The notes beneath the pieces are model-generated. The model had not been told where the DNA came from. It worked only from the letters and a program-made list of their open reading frames with translations, and did not search any database. A stretch of DNA of 55,944 bases from positions 1 to 55,944 of the forward strand of contig JAUWAU010000040.1 in the NCBI GenBank assembly GCA_030601885.1, read 5' to 3'. The translations under genes were made by a program, and so were the position numbers. Below, piece after piece: positions 16,033 to 25,078 of this stretch (position 1 is the stretch's first letter; every line of letters starts with the position of its first letter). This DNA comes from Armatimonadota bacterium. GTDB taxonomy: Bacteria; Armatimonadota; Zipacnadia; JAUWAU01.

Positions 16033-17649
16033 ATGCCTGCTAAGATGCTCGCCTTCGCAGAGGAGGCAAGACGCGCCCTCGAGCGGGGCGTAAACATAGT
16101 GGCAGATGCCGTCAAAGTAACTCTGGGGCCGAAGGGCAGGAATGTCCTTCTGGACAAGAAATGGGGTGCGCCGACCATTACGAAGGACGGCGTGACGGTG
16201 GCGAAGGAGGTGGAGTTGGAGGATCGATACGAGAACATGGGGGCGCAGCTCTGTCGCGAGGTGGCGTCCAAGACCAACGATGACACGGGTGATGGCACCA
16301 CCACGGCGACGGTTCTGGCGCAGCGCATCGTGGCCGAGGGGCTCAAGAACGTGGCCGCCGGCCGCAATCCCATGATGATCAAGAATGGGATTGACCGAGC
16401 CGTCGATGCGGTGGTTGCCGAGATCCAGAAGCGTGCTGTGGAGATGAAGACGCAGGAGGACATCGCCAACGTTGCCGGCGTTGCCGGCAACGATCCGGCG
16501 ATCGGGGAGATGATCGCGAACGCGATGGACAAGGTGGGCAAGGACGGTGTGATCACCGTCGAGGAGAGCAAGGGCCTGGACACCACGTTCGAGGTCGTCG
16601 AGGGCATGCAGTTCGACAAGGGTTACATCTCCCCCTACTTCGTGACCGACGCCGAGAACATGGAGTGTGTGCTGGAGAGCCCCTACATCCTCATTCACGA
16701 GAAGAAGATCAGCTCGGTTGCCGATCTGATCCCGCTGCTTGAGAAGGTCTCCAAGGCCGGCAGGCCATTGTTGATCATTGCCGAGGATGTGGAGGGCGAG
16801 GCTCTCGCAACGCTCGTCGTGAACAAGATGCGCGGGATCATCCAGGGCTGCGCCGTGAAGGCTCCGGGGTTCGGCGATCGCCGCAAGCGCATGCTGGAAG
16901 ACATCGCCGTTCTCACGGGCGGGACGTTCCTGTCTGAGGATCTCGGGATCAAGCTCGAGAACGTGGAATTCAGCGAGCTTGGACAGGCCGAGAAGGTCGT
17001 CATCGACAAGGACGACACGACCATAGTGCAGGGCGTCGGCACCAAGGAGGCCATTACCGGCCGTATCTCGCAGATCCGCAACGAGATAGAGACCACCGAC
17101 AGCGACTACGATCAGGAGAAGCTGCAGGAGCGCCTCGCGAAACTCGCCGGTGGCGTCGCGATCATACAAGTTGGCGCCCCTACCGAGACTGAGTTGAAGG
17201 AAAAGAAGCATCGCTTCGAGGACGCTCTCTCCTCGGCCCGCTCTGGCATAGAGGAAGGTATTGTGCCAGGTGGCGGGGTGGTTCTGCTGCGAGCTGCGAA
17301 GGTGCTCGACGAGCTGAAAGCGGCGAACGACGACGAGGCCGTGGGCATGAAGATCGTGCAGCGCGCCCTCGAGGAGCCACTGCGGCAGATCGCCAACAAT
17401 GCCGGCTGGGAGGGCTCCGTCGTCGTGCAGAAGGTCGCGACCAGTCGCGGCCAGAACTTCGGCTTCGATGCCCTGAACGAAGACTACTGTGACATGATGA
17501 AGTCGGGTTGGACGGACCCGGCCAAGGTGGTACGCTGCGCCCTCGAGAACGCCGGCAGCATCGGCGGCCTGCTGCTCACCACCGAGGCGATCATCGCTGA
17601 GGTGCCTGAGGAGGAGAAGCCTGCCCCAATGCCGCCGCCGGAGTACTAG
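16033..17649 (+). CDS. groEL: chaperonin GroEL
   Basis: A 538-residue 60-kDa chaperonin. The equatorial ATP site has VTLGPKGRNVLLDKKWGAP and the signature DDTGDGTTTATVLAQ; the apical domain has KISSVADLIPLLEKV and LLIIAEDVEGEALATLVVNK; the C-terminal equatorial half has EEGIVPGGGVVLLRA. The Asp of the ATPase motif (near residue 397) is in NDDEAVG. The C-terminus is EEEKPAPMPPPEY, lacking the GGM repeats of many GroEL proteins. GGAAGGAGG precedes ATG 16033. It is regulated with groES by CIRCE and ends before a strong terminator. Confidence 0.97.
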   Translation: MPAKMLAFAEEARRALERGVNIVADAVKVTLGPKGRNVLLDKKWGAPTITKDGVTVAKEVELEDRYENMGAQLCREVASKTNDDTGDGTTTATVLAQRIVAEGLKNVAAGRNPMMIKNGIDRAVDAVVAEIQKRAVEMKTQEDIANVAGVAGNDPAIGEMIANAMDKVGKDGVITVEESKGLDTTFEVVEGMQFDKGYISPYFVTDAENMECVLESPYILIHEKKISSVADLIPLLEKVSKAGRPLLIIAEDVEGEALATLVVNKMRGIIQGCAVKAPGFGDRRKRMLEDIAVLTGGTFLSEDLGIKLENVEFSELGQAEKVVIDKDDTTIVQGVGTKEAITGRISQIRNEIETTDSDYDQEKLQERLAKLAGGVAIIQVGAPTETELKEKKHRFEDALSSARSGIEEGIVPGGGVVLLRAAKVLDELKAANDDEAVGMKIVQRALEEPLRQIANNAGWEGSVVVQKVATSRGQNFGFDALNEDYCDMMKSGWTDPAKVVRCALENAGSIGGLLLTTEAIIAEVPEEEKPAPMPPPEY

Positions 17650-17752
17650 TGCCTGCTTCCGTAGGTCCGCGTCGGAATTGTCGGGCTGGAAAGCCCGACC
17701 TACGCGGGGATGCGGGCCGCGAGCGGTGCACTGAAGGCAGCAGCCGAAACGC

Positions 17753-17790
17753 ACAGCCCCCCGCCAAACGACGGGGGGCTGTTCTCATTT
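17753..17790 (+). terminator. intrinsic terminator downstream of groEL
   Basis: An 11-bp perfect stem ACAGCCCCCCG / CGGGGGGCTGT (17753-17763 and 17772-17782) with an 8-base loop is followed by TCTCATTT. It lies about 100 bases after the groEL stop and can end the groESL transcript. It also lies between convergent genes and may act on both. Confidence 0.8.
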
Positions 17791-17841
17791 GGGATCCTGG
17801 GCGCGGGACGGAGAGCACCCAGAGCGGGTATCGCACGCCGC

Positions 17842-18867
17842 CTAATCCATCGTCACCACGACGCGCAGCACATCGTCGGGAGGCTCCAGGGCCATCTCGA
17901 TGGCTTCCGGCGTCTCATCGAGCCGGAATGTGCGCACCGGATAGCACGACAGGTCCACATCTCTGCGGGTCAGCATGGACACGCACGTCTGCAGCGTATC
18001 TCGGGAGCGGCGCGAGAAGGTGATGGTCAATTCCTTGCGCCGGGGTATCTGCGACGCGAAGCTCACCTCGTCGGGCATCGGGATGCCGATGATGATGACG
18101 GCGCCGCCCGGTTTGGCCAGCTCACAGGCTTCCTGGAAGGCGGCCGGATCGCCCGACGCCTCGAATACGATGTCGGGCTGGCCCGCTGGGTCCTTCATGA
18201 GCTCGATAAGGCGGCCCGCGGAACGCGCCACCCGCGCTGCCCCCAGCTTCTTCGCCAGAGGCCGGCGCTTTGGGTTGGGCTCGGCTACGATCGCATGCCC
18301 GACTCCGCAGGCGCGCGCTAGTTGCAGCACGGAGAGGCCGATGACGCCGGCGCCCAGTACCCCAATTCGGTGCGTGGGTTCCAGCTTCGCGAGGCGCACG
18401 GCGTGGACGGCGACTCCGAGTGGCTCCAGCAGAGCGCCTTCGATCCAGGTGGTGTTTTCCGGCAGTTCGGCCAGCGCGAAGGTCGGGCAGCAGATGTACT
18501 CCGCCAGGGCGCCGTCGTTCGGCGGGAAGCTGGGAAAAATGAGGTCCCGGCAAATGTTCTCGTGCCCGGAGAGGCACAAGTCGCACTCGCGGCAGTACCA
18601 ACTTGGCTCGACCGCGACGCGCGCTCCCGATGCGAACGAGGGGGGTGAGTCGGCGCACTCCTCGACGATGCCCGCGAACTCATGCCCGAGCGTCAATGGG
18701 CCCTCTGGCGCCACGCCGCCGCTCTCGCCCTCCCGATATATCCGCACGTCGGAGGGGCAAATCGCGACGGCCTGCACGCGCACGAGCGCCTGGCCATCCC
18801 GAGGCTTGGGCTTTTCGGATTCCACGACCCTGAGATCGCCCTTGGCAAACAGGCGTGCTGCTCTCAT
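17842..18867 (-). CDS. zinc-dependent alcohol/sorbitol dehydrogenase-like oxidoreductase (MDR superfamily)
   Basis: A 341-residue medium-chain dehydrogenase. ICPSDVRIY has the first catalytic zinc Cys and LGHEFAGIVEE the GHE motif. The structural zinc site is C-x2-C-x2-C-x7-C in WYCRECDLCLSGHENICRD. The Rossmann fold is GVLGAGVIGLSVLQLARACG, followed by IVAEPNPKRRPLAKKLGA. This pattern suits NAD(P)-dependent oxidation of a secondary alcohol or polyol; the substrate is not predictable. ATG 18867 has AGGAAGG seven bases upstream in the mRNA. A longer frame to 19101 overlaps the divergent gene and is rejected. Confidence 0.88.
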   Translation of the reverse strand: MRAARLFAKGDLRVVESEKPKPRDGQALVRVQAVAICPSDVRIYREGESGGVAPEGPLTLGHEFAGIVEECADSPPSFASGARVAVEPSWYCRECDLCLSGHENICRDLIFPSFPPNDGALAEYICCPTFALAELPENTTWIEGALLEPLGVAVHAVRLAKLEPTHRIGVLGAGVIGLSVLQLARACGVGHAIVAEPNPKRRPLAKKLGAARVARSAGRLIELMKDPAGQPDIVFEASGDPAAFQEACELAKPGGAVIIIGIPMPDEVSFASQIPRRKELTITFSRRSRDTLQTCVSMLTRRDVDLSCYPVRTFRLDETPEAIEMALEPPDDVLRVVVTMD

Positions 18868-19073
18868 TGTCATCCTTCCTGGGCTCGGCGATGTTCGCAC
18901 CCGCTCACATCGGCTCGAGCCCGGTTGCGCAGTCTTGTTCGGTGCGGGTCCCCCGGGTTCCTGCCCATAGAGCGGGCACAGGAGACCGGTGACCATCGGC
19001 GTGGGGAGGAGGCGCAGTGTCGGCGCCGAACTCGTCATCCAACGCCGGCCTGGCGATGTGAGACCTCTACGCA

Positions 19074-21011
19074 ATGTCCACCGACTCGGATCAAAGGCCA
19101 TCCACGCTCTGGCGCCCGCTGCTTATCGGCGCCATCGCCATTCCTCCGGGCGTCTTCTTCGGCGCCTACGGGTATCTGATCACCCAGGGCATTCAGTGGG
19201 GCCAAACGTCGCTTCAGCTTGGCTCCGTTTTTACTCTCTTCATCGTGACGGGGTTCAGCTTTGTGCTTGGCTGGGTGCGCCGAGCCTGGCGCCTGACGCG
19301 GTCGGAGTTGCTCATCGTCTACGTGATGGTCAGCCTCTCGGTATGCATAAGCGGCGTGAGTATGGTGCCGTTCCTGGTGAACTCGATGGTGGCGGGGCGG
19401 TACTTCGCCAGCCCGGAGAACAAGTGGGAGGAGCTGTTCGATCACGTTCCCTGGTGGTTCGGGCCGACGGACGCCAAGATCGTCACCGACTATTACGAGG
19501 GTAGGGGGACGCTGTACAGCTACGAGACGCTGCAGCACTGGGCGGTGCCACTCTCGTACTGGTGCGTGATGTTGCTGCTGTTCGTTTTCGGCAGCCTGTG
19601 CATCGCCAATCTGGTGGGGAAGCAGTGGGTGGAGCGGGAGCGGCTCACCTTCCCGCTGGTGCAGCTCCCGGTGGAGATCACTGCGCAGACAGGTGCACAT
19701 AGCATCTGGCGCAACAAGCTCATGTGGGTTGGCTTTGCCACCGCCGGCCTGCTGGAGTCTATTAACTACATCAACTACTTCTTCCCCGGCATCCCGACGG
19801 TCTGGCTCAAGGCGCGCCGGCTCGACAGTCACTTCCCCACAAATCCGTGGCGGGGCATGCGCCCGTTCTCCATCGCCTTCTATCCCTTCATGATCGGCAT
19901 CGGCTTTCTGCTGACGCTCGAGGCATCGCTGAGCTGCTGGTTCTTCTACCTGCTGGGCAAGGCGCAGAACGTCATTTGCATCGCGACGGGCCTGCGGGGC
20001 GCCGGGAGCAGCGGCATCGCGCGGCTTCCAATGCTCTACGAGCAGGGATGCGGGGCGGTGCTGGCGCTCATGATCGCGGCTCTCTGGATCGCCGCACGGC
20101 CGATTAAGGCCAGGATAACGGGCGCTGACGCCTCGCCCGACACCGCCGGATTCCTATCGCCTCGTTTCTCTGCCATTGGCCTCGCTGTCACCTTGTTGGT
20201 GCTGACGTGGATGGGCTCGACGGCTGGCTTCCCGGCGTATATCGGCCTGCCGTTCTTTGCCCTGTATTTCGTATTCGTCCTTGGCATTGGCCGGATCGTG
20301 GCCGAGACGGGCGCCGGGTGGACGATGGTGCAGGCGGGCCGTCCGCGGGAGCTCGTGACAGCCACATTCGGGACGTCGTATTTCTCGCCACGCGCCCTCG
20401 CGACGCTGGCCTACTTCTCGTGGTTCGACGACGACTATCGCGATGCCCCGATGCCGCACCTGCTGGAAGCTATGAAGATGCGCTCCGCCGTCGGCATTCG
20501 CGGGCAGCACCTACTCGCCGGCGTCGGAGTGTCCACCATTGTGGGCCTGCTGTCGTCGCTCTGGACGCACCTTCACATCTATTACACCTTTGGCGCAGCA
20601 ACGGCCAAGGTGCGGGGATGGTACACGAGCGTGGGTCGCAGGCCATTCAATCGGCTCAGCTCATGGGTCAACGGTCCGCTGCCGCGTGATTGGGCCGGTC
20701 TGGGAGGGTCGCTGTTCGGCGCCATTGTTGCCGTCCTCCTGGCGCTCGCCCGACAGCGAATCCCCGCGTGGCCGTTCCACCCCGTCGGATACGCCATCGC
20801 CATGACGCCGTCGATGAACTACCTGTGGATGCCTTTCCTGGTGGCGTGGGTACTGAAGCTGCTGGTGCTGCGCTATGCGGGGATACAGTTCTACCGCCGC
20901 ATCGTGCCACTGTTTCTGGGCGCCATCTTCGGGGATTTCATCATCCCATCGCTCTGGGGCCTCTACGGCACTCTGGCAGGCCGGCGCACCTATTTCTTCT
21001 TCCCGCATTAG
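19074..21011 (+). CDS. large polytopic membrane protein, DUF6785/DUF6784 type
   Basis: A 645-residue protein with about 12-14 hydrophobic segments spread along its length, for example LLIGAIAIPPGVFFGAYGYL, SYWCVMLLLFVFGSLCI and AVTLLVLTWMGSTAGFPAYI. A long loop (about residues 115-150) lies between early helices. Sequence features such as WRLTRSELLIVYVMVS, VGKQWVERERLTFPLVQLP and GWTMVQAGRPRELVTATFG are those of the DUF6785/DUF6784 family, common in Armatimonadota and Planctomycetota and distantly like oligopeptide transporters. Transport is inferred only from topology. It is divergent from the dehydrogenase gene. Confidence 0.7.
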   Translation: MSTDSDQRPSTLWRPLLIGAIAIPPGVFFGAYGYLITQGIQWGQTSLQLGSVFTLFIVTGFSFVLGWVRRAWRLTRSELLIVYVMVSLSVCISGVSMVPFLVNSMVAGRYFASPENKWEELFDHVPWWFGPTDAKIVTDYYEGRGTLYSYETLQHWAVPLSYWCVMLLLFVFGSLCIANLVGKQWVERERLTFPLVQLPVEITAQTGAHSIWRNKLMWVGFATAGLLESINYINYFFPGIPTVWLKARRLDSHFPTNPWRGMRPFSIAFYPFMIGIGFLLTLEASLSCWFFYLLGKAQNVICIATGLRGAGSSGIARLPMLYEQGCGAVLALMIAALWIAARPIKARITGADASPDTAGFLSPRFSAIGLAVTLLVLTWMGSTAGFPAYIGLPFFALYFVFVLGIGRIVAETGAGWTMVQAGRPRELVTATFGTSYFSPRALATLAYFSWFDDDYRDAPMPHLLEAMKMRSAVGIRGQHLLAGVGVSTIVGLLSSLWTHLHIYYTFGAATAKVRGWYTSVGRRPFNRLSSWVNGPLPRDWAGLGGSLFGAIVAVLLALARQRIPAWPFHPVGYAIAMTPSMNYLWMPFLVAWVLKLLVLRYAGIQFYRRIVPLFLGAIFGDFIIPSLWGLYGTLAGRRTYFFFPH

Positions 21012-21219
21012 GTGCACCGGCGGCGGGCTTGAGATTTCCAGGGCACTTGGCGTGAGCTGCGTGGGCGTATGGGGGAGGGGCGTGTGCAACGGCTGCGGCT
21101 TGGGACATGAGGGGCGAACGGGCAGTGTTGTGTACCTACTTGACGCATCTCCCCTTTTTGGCCCCCATATGCAGGCAATTCCCGGGTTCCCCAGTACGCG
21201 CCTGTGAGCGGATGATGCT

Positions 21220-22668
21220 ATGACCGAGAGCGAGTGGGATCTGGTCATCATTGGCTGCGGCGCCGCGGGCCTGGTGGCAGGAACGATCGGCGGCGGCCTG
21301 GGTATGAAGGTGGCCGCTATCGAATCTGATCGGGTCGGCGGAGACTGCTCGTGGTACGGCTGTGTGCCCAGCAAGGCTCTGATACATTCGGCCCGCCATT
21401 GTTGGCAACTGCAGCAAGGTCCGCGAGGCGGAGTCGGGGTCGCCGTGGGGGAAGTGGATACCTCCAACGTTCTCGAGCACGTGCGAGAGCAGCGGGCCCA
21501 GATGGCCAGCGGCCACACGCCGGAACACCTGCGGGAGCTGGGCATGGAGCTCTTCATGGGGCGGCCTCGGCTGGAGTCCGGAGGCATCGTTCGCCTCGAA
21601 GAGCAAATGCTGCGCGCCAGGCACATCCTGCTCGCCACCGGCTCGCGGGCTCGGGTGCCGGGCATACCTGGGCTCGACGACGTGGGCTATGTGACCAATC
21701 GGGACATCTTCGAGCTGCCGCAGCCGCCGGGCTCGATGCTGATCGTTGGTGGCGGTCCGATCGGGGTCGAGATGGCACAGGCATTCCAGCGCCTCGGCAC
21801 GCAGGTGACCGTGCTGGAGCAAGGCCCTGAGATACTGCCGCGTGACGACGTGGAACTCACCCGGGAACTGCGCGACTACCTCTGTGCCGAAGGTGTGAGC
21901 TTCGTCTGCAACGCCGTCGCCAAGAAAGTGGGCCGGCGAGGCGAGCAGCGGGAGGTCACCGTCGAGGTGAACGGCACCGAGCGCTCTTTCGCAGCCGACG
22001 AGCTTCTGATAGCGACCGGTCGAGAGGTCAACACTGACGGCCTTGGCCTCGAGGACGTCGGGGTATCGGCGGACAGGGGCTTACGGCTCAACCGGTATCT
22101 GCAGACGACCAACCGCAGGATCTGGGCCGCCGGCGACGTCACTGGTTCCTGGCAGTTCTCGCACGTCGCGGAATATGAGGCCACCACGGTGATGCGCAGC
22201 ATCGCCCTCGGCATCCCGCAGGCCGCCAGGTACCATGCTGCCGGCTGGACAACGTTCACCGACCCCGAGTTGGCGAGCTGCGGGATGAACGAGCAGCAGA
22301 CGGCCGAGAGGGACCTCGCGTACGGGATCTACCGATTCAGCTTCACCCAGGATGATCGCGCCCGGGTGGACGAGGAGGGGAGAGGCTGGGTGAAGATCGT
22401 TGCGCACCCACGCACGGGTCGCCTCTACGGGGCGCAGATTCTCGGGCCCCGGGCCGGGGAGTTGCTGCAGGAGTTCATCATTGCGCTCGAGCGATGCATT
22501 CCCGTGCAACAACTGTGCCAGATGATCCACGTGTACCCGACTCTCACCATGGCAAGTCAGCGCGCCGGGCAAATGTGGTGGGATGCCTGGGGGAAAGAGG
22601 GGCTGGCCCCCAAAGCCCTGAGGTTCTACCTGCGGGCACGGGGCTTCCGGGGCCGCAAGAGGCAATGA
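21220..22668 (+). CDS. pyridine nucleotide-disulfide oxidoreductase (MerA/Lpd-like flavoprotein)
   Basis: A 482-residue class I flavoprotein. The FAD site is DLVIIGCGAAGLVAGTIGGG, the redox-active disulfide is GGDCSWYGCVPSKALIHSA (C-x4-C), and the NAD(P) site is MLIVGGGPIGVEMAQAFQR. A second FAD segment is NRRIWAAGDVTGSWQFSHVA, and the dimer domain has HVYPTLTMASQRAG with the catalytic His. This matches the broad mercuric reductase-like/dihydrolipoamide dehydrogenase-like group. The N-terminal metal-binding domain and C-terminal Cys pair of true MerA are absent, so a general disulfide or quinone reductase is more likely. It overlaps the next gene by 4 bases (ATGA). Confidence 0.85.
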   Translation: MTESEWDLVIIGCGAAGLVAGTIGGGLGMKVAAIESDRVGGDCSWYGCVPSKALIHSARHCWQLQQGPRGGVGVAVGEVDTSNVLEHVREQRAQMASGHTPEHLRELGMELFMGRPRLESGGIVRLEEQMLRARHILLATGSRARVPGIPGLDDVGYVTNRDIFELPQPPGSMLIVGGGPIGVEMAQAFQRLGTQVTVLEQGPEILPRDDVELTRELRDYLCAEGVSFVCNAVAKKVGRRGEQREVTVEVNGTERSFAADELLIATGREVNTDGLGLEDVGVSADRGLRLNRYLQTTNRRIWAAGDVTGSWQFSHVAEYEATTVMRSIALGIPQAARYHAAGWTTFTDPELASCGMNEQQTAERDLAYGIYRFSFTQDDRARVDEEGRGWVKIVAHPRTGRLYGAQILGPRAGELLQEFIIALERCIPVQQLCQMIHVYPTLTMASQRAGQMWWDAWGKEGLAPKALRFYLRARGFRGRKRQ

Positions 22669-23426
22669 TTAGCATACTCGTCCCCGTGCTGAACGAGGCA
22701 CGGGTGATGCCCGAGCTGCTCCAGCACCTGCTGGCGCTGGACGGCGACAAGCAGATCCTGGTCATCGACGGTGGCAGCACGGACGAAACGCGCGACGTGG
22801 CGAGGCACTGTCCGCCGGTGCGTTTGTTGTCGGCGTTGCGCGGCCGGGGGCGGCAGATCCAGACCGGAGCGGAGGCTGCGAGGGGGCGCATTCTGCTCGC
22901 CCTCCACGCCGACTGTCGCCTGCCGCGCGATGCCCTCTCGCAGATCGAGACCGTATGTGCGAACGGAACCAGTTGGGGCTGGTTTGACCTCCGGTACGAT
23001 TCCCCGTGCACCTCGCTTCGTGTGGTGGAGCGACTCCTCAACCTGCGATCCCGCATCTGGGCCGATCCCACCGGCGAGAACGCCGTGTTCGCGACACGTG
23101 AGGCTTGGAACGAGGCCGGCGGCTGTCCGCAGGAGCCGTTGATGGAGGACTTTCTACTGGCGCGGCGACTGCGCCGCGTCGGGAGAGGGACAGCTCTCCG
23201 CGCACCGGTCCTCTGCAGCGCGCGTCGCTACGAGTTCTGGGGCGTGGCGAACATGTGCGTCCGCTGTATCCTTTTGTGGCTCGCCTTTCGCTTGGGAGCT
23301 CCGCCGAGTGCATTGGCTCGTTTCTATCCACACGTCCGCACAGGCTCCCCAGAGGCCCGTCGCGCCCCTTCCACCGGCGCGCAACCCGCGGAGCCTGTCA
23401 CACGCAATGCGCGGCTGACCTACTGA
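22665..23426 (+). CDS. family 2 glycosyltransferase, TIGR04283 type
   Basis: A 253-residue GT-A fold protein beginning SILVPVLNEARVMPELLQHL, with LVIDGGSTDETRDVARH and RGRGRQIQTGAEAARGRILL followed by LHADCRLP. These are the signature segments of the rSAM/selenodomain-associated transferase 2 family (TIGR04283). The acceptor-side segment is PLMEDFLLARRLRRVGRG. Family members often cluster with Lpd-like flavoproteins and phytoene or DedA-like genes, in agreement with the 4-base overlap with the preceding flavoprotein gene. The donor and acceptor are unknown. The C-terminal 35 or so residues are low-complexity (SPEARRAPSTGAQPAEP). Confidence 0.82.
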   Translation: MISILVPVLNEARVMPELLQHLLALDGDKQILVIDGGSTDETRDVARHCPPVRLLSALRGRGRQIQTGAEAARGRILLALHADCRLPRDALSQIETVCANGTSWGWFDLRYDSPCTSLRVVERLLNLRSRIWADPTGENAVFATREAWNEAGGCPQEPLMEDFLLARRLRRVGRGTALRAPVLCSARRYEFWGVANMCVRCILLWLAFRLGAPPSALARFYPHVRTGSPEARRAPSTGAQPAEPVTRNARLTY

Positions 23427-23737
23427 GAGCAGCAGGCAGTTCGCCATGGCGCGTTGCGACACCCGGAAACGATGAAGATGTCTGGGCTGGCGCACAGCCC
23501 GTGGGAGCGCTGAGACGGGGCTGTGGCGAGCCACAGGTACTCGCCTACAGAAAGGCACACGACCGAATCTTCGAGGGAGCCCGCAGAGGGGCTCCCCTAC
23601 TGTGGCGCAGAGCAGTAAGGGCGACTCTCTGCGGTCGCCTCACCCCATCGTCTGGGATTTAACCTCAGGAGGACATCGCTCTGGCGGATCGAAGTACTAC
23701 GCTGTAACATTGTCAGACTACCTCGGAGGCGGTCAGC
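23427..23737. other. non-coding stretch with dispersed repeats
   Basis: No gene was seen in these 311 bases. They contain a copy of the CCACAGGTAC repeat (23530-23550), a short inverted repeat GGGAGCCC/GGGGCTCCC near 23576-23598, and the ribosome binding region GGAGG (23727-23731) of the next gene. Confidence 0.5.
23530..23550 (+). repeat. dispersed repeat, CCACAGGTACKCGCCTACAG type, copy 2
   Basis: A 21-base word nearly identical to 9952-9972. With its left neighbour CTGTGGCGAG it can fold back on itself (CTGTGG pairs with CCACAG), so the element is a hairpin-forming repeat. Confidence 0.65.
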
Positions 23738-25012
23738 ATGAGAGGCCAAAACGAGATCAGCCGTCGCCAGTTCATCGGAAAAAGCGCGAAGGTCGCTGCC
23801 GGCGTTGGGGCCGGGATATTGGGAGTTCCGGCCGCGAACGTATTGGGCGCGAACGAGACGCTCCGTGTGGGCGTCGTAGGGCCGGGGCGCCGCGGCTACA
23901 GCATGATGCGGATAATCAACGAGATCCCGAACGTCGAGATCGTCGCCGTGTGCGACATATTTGAGGGCTGGCTGAAGCGCGGCGCCGAGAAGGCGAGGGA
24001 AAAGGCCAAGAGGGTCGCTGAGTACGACCTGTACCAGAAGCTGCTCGAGGCGAAGGACATTGATGCGCTTGTCATTGCCACTCCCGAGCACGTGCATGCC
24101 CAGCACACCATAGACGCAATACAGGCCGGCTTTGACGTGTACATCGAGAAGCCCATGTGCCACACGTGGGAGGAAGCCAAGGAGGTCGCCGCGGTCGCTG
24201 AGCAGAGCGACCGGATCGTTCAGGTGGGCACGCAGCGGCGCAGCATCGACATCTATCACCGGGCCAGGGAGATCGTGCAAAGCGGCAAGCTCGGCAAGAT
24301 CGCCCAGGTACGCGCCTACTGGTTCCGCAACAGCAAAGACAACAAGCCCCAGTGGCGCTATCCTATTCCGGAGGACGCCTCCGAGAAGAACATCAACTGG
24401 AGGGTGTTCCTGGGTCCAGCGCCCTACAAGCCCTTCTCGCTGAACCGGTACTTCCAGTGGCGCTGCTACTGGGACTACTCCAACGGCATCGCCAGCGACC
24501 TGATGGTGCACCAGGTGGACATCATCAACATGATCATGGGCAGCAGCTTGCCCAAAGCCGTCATGGGCATGGGGCAGATGTTCCGCTGGACCCAGTCGGA
24601 CCGGGAGACGCCCGATACCTGGAACGCCATCCTGGAGTATCCGTCCAGCCCGGGCAGCGCATCCGGACACGTTGTCAACTACAGCTCCATATTCAGCAAC
24701 GAGCACTTCGGTTGCGCGGAGGAGTTCCTCGGCTCTGATGCGACGCTCGTGGTGAATGGGGAGCTGAAGGTGTACGCCGAGAAGCATCGGATGCAGGAGG
24801 TCGAGGAGCTGAGCATGCCGGCGGAGACGACGAAGCCGGGGCCGCACCTGGAGAACTTCTTGGACTGCGTCCGAACGCGCAAGCAGCCCAACTGCGACGC
24901 CACTCAGGGATTCTATGCCACCGCGGCAGCGCGCATGGCGGTGCTGTCGCATTTCAGCGGGAAGAAGCTCATGTGGGACCGCACGCGCCAGGAAGTGATC
25001 ACGCGGGCGTGA
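23738..25012 (+). CDS. Tat-exported Gfo/Idh/MocA family oxidoreductase
   Basis: A 424-residue protein with a twin-arginine signal SRRQFIGKSAKVAAGVGAG. A Rossmann fold follows (RVGVVGPGRRGYSMMRII), and the Gfo/Idh/MocA signature EKPMCHTWEEAKE carries the conserved Lys of the catalytic EKP motif. The C-terminal alpha/beta domain has SDLMVHQVDIINMIMG, which supplies the usual Asp/His pair (D-x-x-x-H-x-x-D). Family members use tightly bound or free NAD(P) for sugar or polyol oxidoreduction. Tat-exported members are typical of Planctomycetota, Armatimonadota and Verrucomicrobiota and act on carbohydrates in the periplasm. The substrate is unknown. Confidence 0.88.
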   Translation: MRGQNEISRRQFIGKSAKVAAGVGAGILGVPAANVLGANETLRVGVVGPGRRGYSMMRIINEIPNVEIVAVCDIFEGWLKRGAEKAREKAKRVAEYDLYQKLLEAKDIDALVIATPEHVHAQHTIDAIQAGFDVYIEKPMCHTWEEAKEVAAVAEQSDRIVQVGTQRRSIDIYHRAREIVQSGKLGKIAQVRAYWFRNSKDNKPQWRYPIPEDASEKNINWRVFLGPAPYKPFSLNRYFQWRCYWDYSNGIASDLMVHQVDIINMIMGSSLPKAVMGMGQMFRWTQSDRETPDTWNAILEYPSSPGSASGHVVNYSSIFSNEHFGCAEEFLGSDATLVVNGELKVYAEKHRMQEVEELSMPAETTKPGPHLENFLDCVRTRKQPNCDATQGFYATAAARMAVLSHFSGKKLMWDRTRQEVITRA

Positions 25013-25038
25013 GAGTGCACGCCACGCTGGACGGAAGG

Positions 25039-25067
25039 GTAGGGGCGACCCGTCGGGGTCGCCCTTA
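25039..25067. repeat. palindromic repeat, GTAGGGGCGACCCG type, copy 2
   Basis: GTAGGGGCGACCC and GGGTCGCCCTTA form an imperfect palindrome with a short centre. It directly abuts the first in-frame ATG (25067) of the flavin reductase gene. Confidence 0.7.
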
Positions 25068-25078
25068 TGTGCGATACG

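Noticed and set aside
15544..17754. A 736-codon open frame antisense to groESL
   Set aside because: The sense strand encodes unmistakable GroES and GroEL. The antisense frame has no ribosome site or recognisable domain.
18868..19101. Extended N-terminus for the zinc dehydrogenase up to 19101
   Set aside because: The extra 78 residues are basic and low-complexity, overlap the divergent membrane-protein gene, and precede a well-placed ribosome site at the internal ATG.
21220..22668. Calling the flavoprotein a mercuric reductase (merA)
   Set aside because: It lacks the N-terminal heavy-metal domain and the C-terminal vicinal Cys pair, and no mer genes are nearby.
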